10,813 nt of DNA, taken from assembly GCA_030835005.1 (NCBI GenBank), contig JAUQWT010000321.1, positions 1-10,813 of the forward strand, in the 5' to 3' direction. Shown here in pieces: positions 1 through 6,066 of the stretch; position 1 is the stretch's first letter, and each line of letters begins with the position of its first letter. The notes beneath the pieces are model-generated. The model made no database searches and was not told where the DNA came from. It saw only the letters and a list, made by a program, of their open reading frames with translations. The translations under genes were made by a program, and so were the position numbers. Source of the stretch: Ignavibacteria bacterium (GTDB lineage Bacteria; Bacteroidota; Ignavibacteria; Tepidaquicellales; OLB5).

Positions 1-1
1 G

Positions 2-412
2 GAATTATCCACAGAAGAAGATTACACTATTGTTGAGTTAAATAAGAACGTACCGCAAAAGAGGATTGCAAAAATACGAACAGATCTGAAAATTGACGAT
101 CATCAACCGGTCTATGTTATTGGATATCCAAGCGGGTTGCCATTAAAGATCGCAGGCAATGCGGAAGTAATGATTAATGATAAAAAACACTCTTTCGTCA
201 CCAACCTGGATACATATAGTGGTAGCTCAGGGTCCCCGGTCTTTAATAGTTCTAATCACCAGGTTGAAGGGATCTTGGTTAGGGGACACAAAGATTATGA
301 ATACATTCTCTTAAACAAATGTAGTGTATCTGTAAAATGCCCTCAAACTATAGATGATTGCCGGGGTGAAGGAGTAACACGGACAACTGAGTTTAGTGAA
401 CTGGTTAGATAA
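2..412 (+). CDS. Trypsin-like serine protease, C-terminal part (5' end outside window)
   Basis: The frame is open from base 2 to a TAA at 410-412, giving 136 visible residues; the start lies upstream of the window. The best marker is SGSSGSPVF at about 218-244, matching the catalytic-serine motif G-x-S-G-[GS]-P of trypsin/V8/HtrA-type proteases. The nucleophile is the Ser at 227-229. Near the left edge DYTIVEL (20-40) resembles the 'DIALLKL' segment that carries the catalytic Asp, so the Asp is probably at 20-22 and the His is outside the window. GYPSG just before the Ser region fits the oxyanion-side loop of the Trypsin_2 group. The tail has three Cys within about 16 residues. Substrate and location cannot be judged without the N terminus. 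A TTG at 137 is internal and is not a credible start. I am fairly sure of the fold and unsure of the subfamily. Confidence 0.75.
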   Translation, partial: ELSTEEDYTIVELNKNVPQKRIAKIRTDLKIDDHQPVYVIGYPSGLPLKIAGNAEVMINDKKHSFVTNLDTYSGSSGSPVFNSSNHQVEGILVRGHKDYEYILLNKCSVSVKCPQTIDDCRGEGVTRTTEFSELVR

Positions 413-498
413 ATCTCAGTCCTGTATATTATGTTTTTTCTATTGCATTCTTAGAGTCTTGGAGTTTTTGAGTCGTCATTGCCTTTAATTCAAAGGAT

Positions 499-519
499 AA
501 AAAGACGCTTCACGCGCCT
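499..519 (-). terminator. Probable intrinsic terminator of the nadE unit
   Basis: Read on the minus strand, AGGCGC (519-514), loop GTGAA, GCGTCT (508-503) forms a six-pair stem with one G-T wobble. It runs straight into a T-tract (503-499). It lies about 45 nt past the nadE stop, where a terminator is expected between convergent genes. The stem is short, so confidence is moderate. Confidence 0.5.
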
Positions 520-564
520 CTGTTTGCTTCTTATTGATAATTGCTCATTGTCAATTGCTTAATG

Positions 565-1443
565 TTATGATCCCCAGTCCCTGTTATATCTGAAATCAAT
601 ATTAATCGTACGGTTGCTGACTTTTGCTATTATCGGCGGTACACGCTTGAACTGATTAAACCTGATCTTATCCTTCACGGTTTTTATGAATGCCGGCTTA
701 AATCCTATCTCAACAAGCCCGGCATCGGTGTATCGCTGATCGATCATGTAATACAATAATTCATCTGCTTCGCGGTAAGTGAATCCAAGCTCGCCCTCAT
801 CGGTTTGCCCGCTCCAAAGATCTGCCGAAGGTTTCTTCTTAATGATCTGTTTCGGGCATTTCAATAACTCAGCAAGCTGCCAAACCTGTGTTTTGTAAAG
901 GTCCCCCAGTGGATTTAGCGCGCTGGCTGAATCACCATAAAGCGTAGTGTATCCCAAGAGTATCTCAGTCTTGTTTCCGGTGCCAAGCACAAGCCCTTTA
1001 AATTCATTTGACTGGTCATAGAGGCATATCATTCTCATCCTAGCCATAATATTCCCGAAGCGTACTTTGTCTTTCAGAATGTCAGGGTCATTTTTAGCGA
1101 GCGCATCAACAGCGCCCGTCAGATTGATAAGCATGCTTTTTATCTTCAGGTCTTTGACTACAACCAGTGCATCACTGATGCTATCAGCGCTGGAAGTTTT
1201 GTACGGCATAAGAATGCCGAGCACATTCTTTGGGCCAAGAGCCTTTACTGCAATATATGCCGCCACGGTGGAATCGATCCCGCCGCTTAAGCCAATAACA
1301 ATACGCTTGATACCGAAGCGTCCGGTTTCATGCTTAATAAAGTCAACCAGGACTTTTACTAAGTCCTGGTTAACCGGTATTTCAAATGGATTTTGTCTTT
1401 TCGAAGAGTTCTTTAAAGCGGCTCCAGACTTGATTTTTTTCAA
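565..1443 (-). CDS. nadE: NH3-dependent NAD+ synthetase
   Basis: This enzyme adenylates nicotinic acid adenine dinucleotide with ATP and amidates it to NAD+, the last step of NAD biosynthesis, in the cytoplasm. At 292 aa it is only the synthetase domain; there is no N-terminal nitrilase/glutaminase domain, so it should use free ammonia. Visible motifs are the ATP-pyrophosphatase P-loop SGGIDS at residues 53-58, GTGNKTE at 154-160, YGDSASALNPLGDLYKTQV from 169, and PSADLW...GQTDEGELGFTY at 205-222, all hallmark NadE segments. The start is a TTG (1443-1441): an in-frame TAG lies 15 nt upstream, an AGGA sits 7 nt before it, and the first in-frame ATG comes only after the P-loop. It follows the 83-aa gene by 38 nt on the same strand, probably co-transcribed. 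Confidence 0.95.
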   Translation of the reverse strand: MKKIKSGAALKNSSKRQNPFEIPVNQDLVKVLVDFIKHETGRFGIKRIVIGLSGGIDSTVAAYIAVKALGPKNVLGILMPYKTSSADSISDALVVVKDLKIKSMLINLTGAVDALAKNDPDILKDKVRFGNIMARMRMICLYDQSNEFKGLVLGTGNKTEILLGYTTLYGDSASALNPLGDLYKTQVWQLAELLKCPKQIIKKKPSADLWSGQTDEGELGFTYREADELLYYMIDQRYTDAGLVEIGFKPAFIKTVKDKIRFNQFKRVPPIIAKVSNRTINIDFRYNRDWGS

Positions 1444-1481
1444 TTCACTTTCCTGCTATTGCCGTTTTATTTGTTAAGGAT

Positions 1482-1733
1482 TTATTTTTTCGAAACCTGG
1501 TAAACTATCTTTCTTATTGTATCAAACTGAAGATAAGGGAACATCTCCTGTATCTTATCGATCGCTTCACCTGCGCTCATCTCTCTTCTCATATCTTTAT
1601 ACATCTGGCGGATCTTATAATCGCGTATCGCTTTTTCATCCAATAATTTGTATTTCTTTAAATTATTGTATGTTTCATCGTCAATCAGCTCGCTTAACGG
1701 ATTATCGGTCTTTGACTTAACTGTCGGCTTCAT
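1482..1733 (-). CDS. Small helical protein, possible helix-turn-helix DNA binder
   Basis: An 83-aa charged protein with no signal peptide or membrane segment, so cytoplasmic. ATG at 1733-1731 has a strong GGGAGG Shine-Dalgarno about 6 nt upstream, one of the best ribosome sites in the window, which argues that it is a real gene. The C-terminal half (residues 33-80) reads as three amphipathic helices: AIRDYKIRQMYKDMRRE, then AGEAIDKIQEMF, then DTIRKIVYQV. This layout resembles short helix-turn-helix proteins in Bacteroidota whose helices follow a 'IRxRYxxLR...A...L...TIxxIVY' pattern. That similarity is from memory and gives a fold, not a function. It sits directly upstream of nadE with a 38-nt gap, so the two are likely one transcript. 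It could regulate its own operon or be unrelated to NAD metabolism. Confidence 0.7.
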   Translation of the reverse strand: MKPTVKSKTDNPLSELIDDETYNNLKKYKLLDEKAIRDYKIRQMYKDMRREMSAGEAIDKIQEMFPYLQFDTIRKIVYQVSKK

Positions 1734-2154
1734 TTATGCCCTCCCGTCCTCTCGGACTATTAGTTTATTATTATTATGGCTTATGCTTAAATACGGTAGC
1801 TGTTTATATAAATGGGCTCCTGGTATTATTATTGTTACAAATATAATTAAAAAGCAAGTTAAAAATCAAGTAATCCAATAATTTAGCTCCATTCATTTAT
1901 ACTTAACTTTAAGTTAATTAGTACTTAGTGCAAAAAATTATCTCTATTTATTTTAACCCCTTCTCATTGGAAATCGTTTCAAAATGGATCTCAAGCAAAG
2001 TTCAACTCTCAAATTATCGATAAAATGAATGAGCCATCAGGTTTTCAACTAAGCTGATTATTGCCTTTTCGACTGAAATTCTCGCAAAAATGTTATTCAT
2101 GTTTTCCATAAACCCAATCGGACTTGCAAAAACCTATAATTATGCCTATTTTTA
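1734..2154. other. Intergenic stretch without a supported gene
   Basis: About 420 bases between the divergent 83-aa gene and the small hydrophobic ORF. I find no credible coding frame: the plus-strand frame running through 1648-1881 is antisense to the 83-aa gene and then low-complexity. The left part holds the minus-strand candidate promoter. The middle (about 1900-2120) is AT-rich with no clear hairpin or repeat. The right edge holds the left arm (2128-2143) of an inverted repeat described separately. Confidence 0.6.
1838..1869 (-). promoter_or_regulatory. Candidate Bacteroidota-type promoter for the 83-aa gene and nadE
   Basis: On the minus strand TATATTTG (1845-1838) exactly fits the -7 box TAnnTTTG known from Bacteroides. 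A TTG (1869-1867) lies 21 nt upstream of it, near the expected place of the -33 element. It would give a leader of roughly 100 nt before the ATG at 1733. The region is very AT-rich, so chance matches are likely. Confidence 0.3.
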
Positions 2155-2186
2155 ATGAATTTATGGATAATTATGGATAGGTTTTT
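2128..2186 (+). repeat. AT-rich interrupted inverted repeat around a start codon
   Basis: The left arm AAAAACCTATAATTAT (2128-2143) pairs with ATAATT (2167-2172) and ATAGGTTTTT (2177-2186). This is 16 pairs with a 4-nt bulge ATGG at 2173-2176 and a loop of 23 nt. The two possible start ATGs of the small ORF fall in the loop (2155) and in the bulge (2173). The stem has few G-C pairs, so its stability in vivo is uncertain. A run of six T follows the right side, so a weak terminator is an alternative reading. Confidence 0.4.
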
Positions 2187-2328
2187 TAAGATATTTTATT
2201 ACACCGCTTTTACGGTATTTGTACTAAGTTGTATTTTGGTCATATTTTCGCTTATTGTGTTAATTTTGGGTTTCATTTATTGGTCAGCCGCTGAAATCGT
2301 GCTTTACTTCTTGCGCTCAATAGGTTAG
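2173..2328 (+). CDS. Small hydrophobic membrane protein (hypothetical)
   Basis: An ORF of 51 codons from ATG 2173 to TAG 2326-2328; an in-frame ATG at 2155 would give 57 aa, and a TAA at 2137 closes the frame upstream. The product begins MDRFFKIFYY, followed by an uninterrupted hydrophobic stretch (about residues 9-37). It ends with AAEIVLYFLRSIG, so it looks like one long or two short membrane helices with positive residues at the N terminus. Neither start has a Shine-Dalgarno, which is common in Bacteroidota. Against it: AT-rich DNA readily yields hydrophobic frames by chance. For it: a sharp basic-then-hydrophobic layout, and a position 28 nt before the propeller gene on the same strand. 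No family recognised. Confidence 0.35.
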   Translation: MDRFFKIFYYTAFTVFVLSCILVIFSLIVLILGFIYWSAAEIVLYFLRSIG

Positions 2329-2341
2329 GCCGCTTGTTAAA

Positions 2342-2353
2342 TCAAAATTTTGA
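2342..2353. promoter_or_regulatory. Perfect 12-bp palindrome just before the propeller gene
   Basis: TCAAAATTTTGA reads the same on both strands and ends 3 nt before the ATG at 2357, covering the ribosome-binding region. It could be an operator or simply an A/T-rich leader; there is no second copy in the window to support an operator. Confidence 0.2.
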
Positions 2354-2356
2354 GAA

Positions 2357-3736
2357 ATGAAAAAACTTTCTATTTTAACTATTTTAGTTATAATTTCGGC
2401 CCTAACTACATTTGTAGATGGCTGCCGCCAGGAAGGTCCGATCACAAATCCAATCGATACAGCTACTACTACCAGGATATTTTCCAAAAGTTATGGTTCA
2501 AATCTCTCTGATCTTGTTACCGGAGTTCGTCAGTCTGGTGACGGCGGAATTGTGATGTGCGGCTATACAATCTCTACTGCTTTTGGGGATAATGATATTT
2601 TCATAATGAAGCTTGATGCTTCAGGTGTGCTTATTTGGTCTTTCCTCCTGGGTGGTGCCGGTAATGATCAGGCTACTTACCTTGAAAAAACCAGTGACGG
2701 TGGTTTTGTCCTGTGCGGCCATTCGAATTCATTCAGCACAACATTTGACCCGCTTGTGATCAAAATTGATGCGGGCGGAAATGTAATGTGGACACAGTAT
2801 TACGGGTGGCTTAATAACGATTACGCTAATTGTGTAATCGAAACTTCTGATGGCGGTTTCATACTGACCGGTTACACTGATTCTTTTGGTGCAGGCAGTT
2901 ACGATATCTACTCTTTAAAGCTTGACGGGGAAGGAGATGTTTTATGGGCAGGTTGTTACGGTGGCACTGAAAATGATGTCGGAAATGCTATTCGTGAAAC
3001 TCCGGATGGCGGTTATATAATAGGCGGGTATACTTATTCTTTCGGAATGCTTGGCGATGGATACATATTGAAATTATATGGAGATGGTGTTCTGAACTGG
3101 AGCAAGACATATGGCGGAGCAGGGTTAGATAATATCAAAGATATACAGCGTTCCACTAACGGTTATATTGCCTGCGGTAATACTTCTTCATTCGGTTTGG
3201 TTGATGAAGATGCATATATATTTAACATCGATAATCAGGATGGATTTGTGTACTGGACGCGTACATTTGATGGCAATGCAGGAGGGAACTCCGGTTTTAC
3301 CAAAGTGTTTCAAACTTCTGATGGAGGCTATATTATGGGGGGTTCGATGCAGAACCTTGTTCAGAACCAGTTTGACATGGTTTTGGTTAAACTGTATGGA
3401 GACGGCGAATTCAATTTCTTAAAATCATTTGGCGGTCCTGTTGATGATGCAGCATCTTCACTGTGGATAAAAAATGACGGCGGCTTTTTGCTTGCAGGAA
3501 CAAGTGCATCTTTTGGCGCAGGAAGCAATGATATTTATCTCCAAAGCCTTTCAGGTAACGGGACCGGATGTGCAGCCGATAGTCCGTTTGTTCCCATTGC
3601 GGGCAGCCCGCTGACAGAAGTAGGCATTCCGGTTACGGTAATATCTGAAATTGACCCGATGGATGCAATCCCTGTAACTATAAGTACTGCTGCATTTAAT
3701 GTGACGACTAACAGCCAATGTGTAATAACGCCATAA
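2357..3736 (+). CDS. Exported seven-repeat beta-propeller protein, probable lipoprotein
   Basis: A 459-aa protein with an N-terminal signal (MKKLSILTIL then a hydrophobic run). VDGC ends at Cys23, a relaxed lipobox with an Asp at -2; so it is exported and possibly lipid-anchored. Residues 42 to about 404 are seven tandem repeats of about 51 aa, each built as [KT]xYGG..ND.......T.DGGF...G.T.SFG...D....KLD..G...W. The repeat-closing aromatic falls at W94, W145, W197, W248, W300 and F354. Seven such units predict one closed seven-bladed propeller. The C-terminal 55 residues, after Cys405, carry two more Cys or Pro-rich stretches but no recognisable type IX sorting domain. Ligand and role are unknown; these propellers usually serve binding or scaffold roles at the cell surface. 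The next gene starts 7 nt after the stop, so they are probably co-transcribed. Confidence 0.85.
   Translation: MKKLSILTILVIISALTTFVDGCRQEGPITNPIDTATTTRIFSKSYGSNLSDLVTGVRQSGDGGIVMCGYTISTAFGDNDIFIMKLDASGVLIWSFLLGGAGNDQATYLEKTSDGGFVLCGHSNSFSTTFDPLVIKIDAGGNVMWTQYYGWLNNDYANCVIETSDGGFILTGYTDSFGAGSYDIYSLKLDGEGDVLWAGCYGGTENDVGNAIRETPDGGYIIGGYTYSFGMLGDGYILKLYGDGVLNWSKTYGGAGLDNIKDIQRSTNGYIACGNTSSFGLVDEDAYIFNIDNQDGFVYWTRTFDGNAGGNSGFTKVFQTSDGGYIMGGSMQNLVQNQFDMVLVKLYGDGEFNFLKSFGGPVDDAASSLWIKNDGGFLLAGTSASFGAGSNDIYLQSLSGNGTGCAADSPFVPIAGSPLTEVGIPVTVISEIDPMDAIPVTISTAAFNVTTNSQCVITP
2480..3568 (+). repeat. Seven tandem propeller repeats (protein level)
   Basis: Repeat units by residue of the encoded protein: 42-94, 95-145, 146-197, 198-248, 249-300, 301-354, 355-404. 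The core 'DGG[FY]' is kept in units 1-4, 6 and 7. It is worn to 'TNGY' in unit 5. The units differ enough at DNA level that recent slippage is unlikely. Confidence 0.85.
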
Positions 3737-3743
3737 CCAAACT

Positions 3744-4469
3744 ATGAAGGTACCCACTTATCATAAATTCGGCTTAAGTAAAGCACAGATAAAACAGATC
3801 GAAACCAAAGACAAAAAGATATCTGATGTCCTTACGCATCATTTGACAATTATCATTGGTATTATTCTTGGTTTGATAGTATATGTTATATATTATAATG
3901 AAGTAAAACCGGCAACATTTATACAAATAGTAATGCAGGTATTTCTTTTTGGAAGTATGGGAGTCTTGTGCGTAGGAATTCCGGCAGTCTTGTTTAAACT
4001 TGCTGAAATGTTTTATTTCAAACATGTAAAGCAGAGGGATTCTGAATATAAAACTATCACTAAATTCAACGAAGAAAGAGATGAATTCGATTTCTGGAAG
4101 ATGAGGAGTGATTACAGTTTCTGGAACATCCTAGACGGGCTCAGCTTTGAAAAAGAACTTATGAGTCTTCATATGTATTTGGGATACGAAGATAAAGAAG
4201 AGTTTTGCAGCGAAGAATATCCTGATGACAGGATAATGCAAAAAGATGAGAGGCTGTACTATTTCGTTTTTCATACAAAAATGATGGAACTGCATGATGT
4301 TTCTCACCTGGATGAAATGATAAAGAGAATGACTTACAAAAATTGTGAGCTTCTATATATTTTTTCAAAAAAGGGATTTCATAAAAAATACATCGAATAT
4401 ACCGGAGGTAAGCCTGCCGAATTATTTGATATAAACAGGATAGTCAAAGTTGTCAGAACAGTTAAGTAA
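3744..4469 (+). CDS. Two-TM protein with a C-terminal Mrr/restriction-endonuclease-like domain
   Basis: A 241-aa protein. Two membrane helices (about residues 34-52 and 58-84) are followed by a charged linker, then a cytoplasmic domain from about 125. That domain has the order of an Mrr-type PD-(D/E)xK fold. FEKELMSLHMYLGYE (135-149) matches the opening helix 'FExxLxxLLxxLGY' with its conserved Glu. PDDR (160-163) could give the metal-binding Asp, and FVFHTK (174-179) sits where 'VQCK' is expected. An alpha/beta tail ends AELFDINRIVKVV, like the usual 'veLiDgxxL' end. His177 replaces the usual Gln/Glu, and the normally Gly-rich 'GDxGxD' turn is shortened, so catalysis is doubtful. There is no Shine-Dalgarno. 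It starts 7 nt after the propeller gene and overlaps pyk by 20 nt. The membrane topology is secure; the nuclease fold is inferred from pattern order only. Confidence 0.55.
   Translation: MKVPTYHKFGLSKAQIKQIETKDKKISDVLTHHLTIIIGIILGLIVYVIYYNEVKPATFIQIVMQVFLFGSMGVLCVGIPAVLFKLAEMFYFKHVKQRDSEYKTITKFNEERDEFDFWKMRSDYSFWNILDGLSFEKELMSLHMYLGYEDKEEFCSEEYPDDRIMQKDERLYYFVFHTKMMELHDVSHLDEMIKRMTYKNCELLYIFSKKGFHKKYIEYTGGKPAELFDINRIVKVVRTVK
4437..4440 (+). promoter_or_regulatory. Ribosome binding site supporting the TTG start of pyk
   Basis: AGGA lies 9 nt before the TTG at 4450, inside the end of the preceding gene. Since an in-frame TAG stands at 4441-4443, this site and start are the only plausible ones that keep the whole pyruvate kinase N terminus. 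Confidence 0.55.
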
Positions 4470-5913
4470 AGCAGCAGAGGCCAGGCAAAAAAAGAAATAC
4501 AAGAACACTAAGATACTTGCAACAATTGGCCCTGCATCCGATTCCAAAGAAAAGATCATAGAGCTTATTAATGCAGGAATTGACGGCGTCAGGTTCAATT
4601 TCTCGCATGGAGGCCACGACTATTATGACCAGGTTTTCAAGAACGTTAATGATGCTTGTGTTGCCACAAGCGAGCCGATTGCAATACTTGCAGATCTCCA
4701 GGGGCCCAAGATAAGAGTTGGGGAATTGCTCTTGCCTGAATATGAGCTTAGAGAACACGATCAACTGGAAATAACAATGGAAGAAACCGTTGGCACAAAT
4801 GAAAGGTTTTCGTGTTCGTATAAGGGCTTGGTGAATGACGCAAAAATAGGTGATAATATCTATATTGATGACGGCTTAATTAAGCTGCTTGTTATATCGG
4901 TTGATGAAAAATCGGTTCATTGCGTAGTTCTTGAGGGAGGAACTTTAAAGCCGCGCAAAGGGATCAATCTGCCCGGAATGGAGCTGAGCCTTCCCTCGCT
5001 TTCAGTAAAAGATTATGAAGACCTGGATTTTGCTTTAACTCACAGGGTTGATTTTATTGCGCTCTCATTTGTAAGAAATGCAAGCGATATTACCGAGCTC
5101 AGGAATTATCTGCTAGCTAAGGGTTATGTCAAAAACATCATAGCAAAGATAGAGAAACCTGAGGCAGTTAAGAATTTTGACGAGATACTGGAAGTCTCTG
5201 ACGGAATAATGATCGCCAGGGGGGACCTGGGTGTAGAGTTGCCGCCGCAGGAAGTTCCGGTAATTCAGAAGAGCATAATACGCAAGTGCAACAAGCACGG
5301 TAAAATGGTTATTACTGCAACCCAGATGCTCGAATCTATGATACATAATGCAGTGCCAACAAGAGCAGAAACAAGCGATGTGGCAAATGCTGTTTGGGAT
5401 GGTTCAGATGTTGTAATGCTTAGCGGAGAGACATCTGTTGGGCAGTACCCGGTAGAAACAGTACAAATGATGCAAAGCATTCTCGTTGAAACTGAAGAGC
5501 ATATGTATCTTGTTAAAGTTGACAGGTTTGAAAAACCTATGACAATTGAGGAAACTGTTTTTGATTCAGTTGGCAAAGCACTCACAGATATGGCAGTAAA
5601 ACTTAATGCAGAAGCAGTGGTCTCTTTTACCAGGCGGGGAAGAATGGCCAAGGCAATGTCTAAATTCAGGCCTTCAACAAAGATAGTGGCAATGAGCGAC
5701 AGCTTTGAAGTTATGAACGTACTAAGGCTTATTTGGGGAATTATTCCCGTCTATTTTGAAGACTTGCCAGAAGAACTTACTGCAATAAAGGCCGCAACAA
5801 AGATATTGAAAGATAAGAACATCGTTGGTGACGGTGCTGCGATAATATTGACCTCAGGCGCACCGATTGATGAAAAAGGAAAAGATATCTGGATCCGCTT
5901 TGCAAAGGCGTAA
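4450..5913 (+). CDS. pyk: Pyruvate kinase
   Basis: Catalyses phosphoenolpyruvate + ADP to pyruvate + ATP, the final step of glycolysis, in the cytoplasm, normally as a tetramer. At 487 aa it has the usual length. Domain A motifs: KILATIGPAS (21-30), RFNFSHG (48-54) and ADLQGPKIRVG (81-91). The B domain follows, then IIAKIEKPEAV (230-240) with catalytic Lys233 and metal ligand Glu235, ARGDLG (256-261) with metal ligand Asp259, and TATQMLESM (289-297). The C domain runs from about 350. The residues Leu83, Gln84 and Lys87 match the combination known from K+-independent pyruvate kinases, in place of the Thr, Lys and Glu of K+-dependent ones. The start is TTG; no ATG is available near the N terminus. 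It overlaps the membrane-protein gene by 20 nt, which suggests translational coupling in the run that begins with the propeller gene. Confidence 0.97.
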   Translation: MSEQLSKAAEARQKKKYKNTKILATIGPASDSKEKIIELINAGIDGVRFNFSHGGHDYYDQVFKNVNDACVATSEPIAILADLQGPKIRVGELLLPEYELREHDQLEITMEETVGTNERFSCSYKGLVNDAKIGDNIYIDDGLIKLLVISVDEKSVHCVVLEGGTLKPRKGINLPGMELSLPSLSVKDYEDLDFALTHRVDFIALSFVRNASDITELRNYLLAKGYVKNIIAKIEKPEAVKNFDEILEVSDGIMIARGDLGVELPPQEVPVIQKSIIRKCNKHGKMVITATQMLESMIHNAVPTRAETSDVANAVWDGSDVVMLSGETSVGQYPVETVQMMQSILVETEEHMYLVKVDRFEKPMTIEETVFDSVGKALTDMAVKLNAEAVVSFTRRGRMAKAMSKFRPSTKIVAMSDSFEVMNVLRLIWGIIPVYFEDLPEELTAIKAATKILKDKNIVGDGAAIILTSGAPIDEKGKDIWIRFAKA

Positions 5914-5951
5914 ACATGAATACCGGGGTTTAGTAAAGCAAAGATTATCAG

Positions 5952-5963
5952 ATTCTTAAGAAT
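5952..5963. other. Perfect 12-bp palindrome in the pyk-kinase gap
   Basis: ATTCTTAAGAAT is its own reverse complement and lies about 40 nt past the pyk stop. It is not followed by a T-run, so it is not a clear terminator. The rest of this 153-base gap shows no strong hairpin. An operator role is possible but unsupported. Confidence 0.2.
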
Positions 5964-6018
5964 TCAAAAACTTGGAAAGTAACCCTTTCAGGTGAATACA
6001 ATACAAATCCATTTTAGT

Positions 6019-6026
6019 TAGCTTTG
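6019..6026 (+). promoter_or_regulatory. Candidate -7 promoter box for the histidine kinase gene
   Basis: TAGCTTTG fits the Bacteroidota -7 consensus TAnnTTTG and lies about 40 nt before the ATG. I see no TTG at the expected -33 position, so the call is weak. Confidence 0.25.
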
Positions 6027-6066
6027 CTTAGATACTTATTGAATTCTATCCTTATAAAATTATGAA

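Noticed and set aside
482..496. CCTTT-aattc-AAAGG hairpin past the protease gene
   Set aside because: The 5-bp stem has no T-run on the plus strand, so it does not qualify as the protease terminator.
1067..1477. Plus-strand open frame of 136 codons
   Set aside because: It is a shadow of nadE, whose motifs are unambiguous on the other strand.
1648..1881. Plus-strand open frame of 77 codons
   Set aside because: It is antisense to the 83-aa gene, which has a strong ribosome site, and its remainder is low-complexity AT-rich sequence.
2357..5913. Propeller plus nuclease-like pair as a known defence system
   Set aside because: I cannot match the pair to any named anti-phage system, the nuclease residues are degenerate, and no other defence genes are nearby.
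5931..6028. Inverted AAGCAAAG / CTTTGCTT pair in the pyk-kinase gap
   Set aside because: The arms are only 8 bp and about 80 bases apart, too weak and distant for a terminator or operator call.
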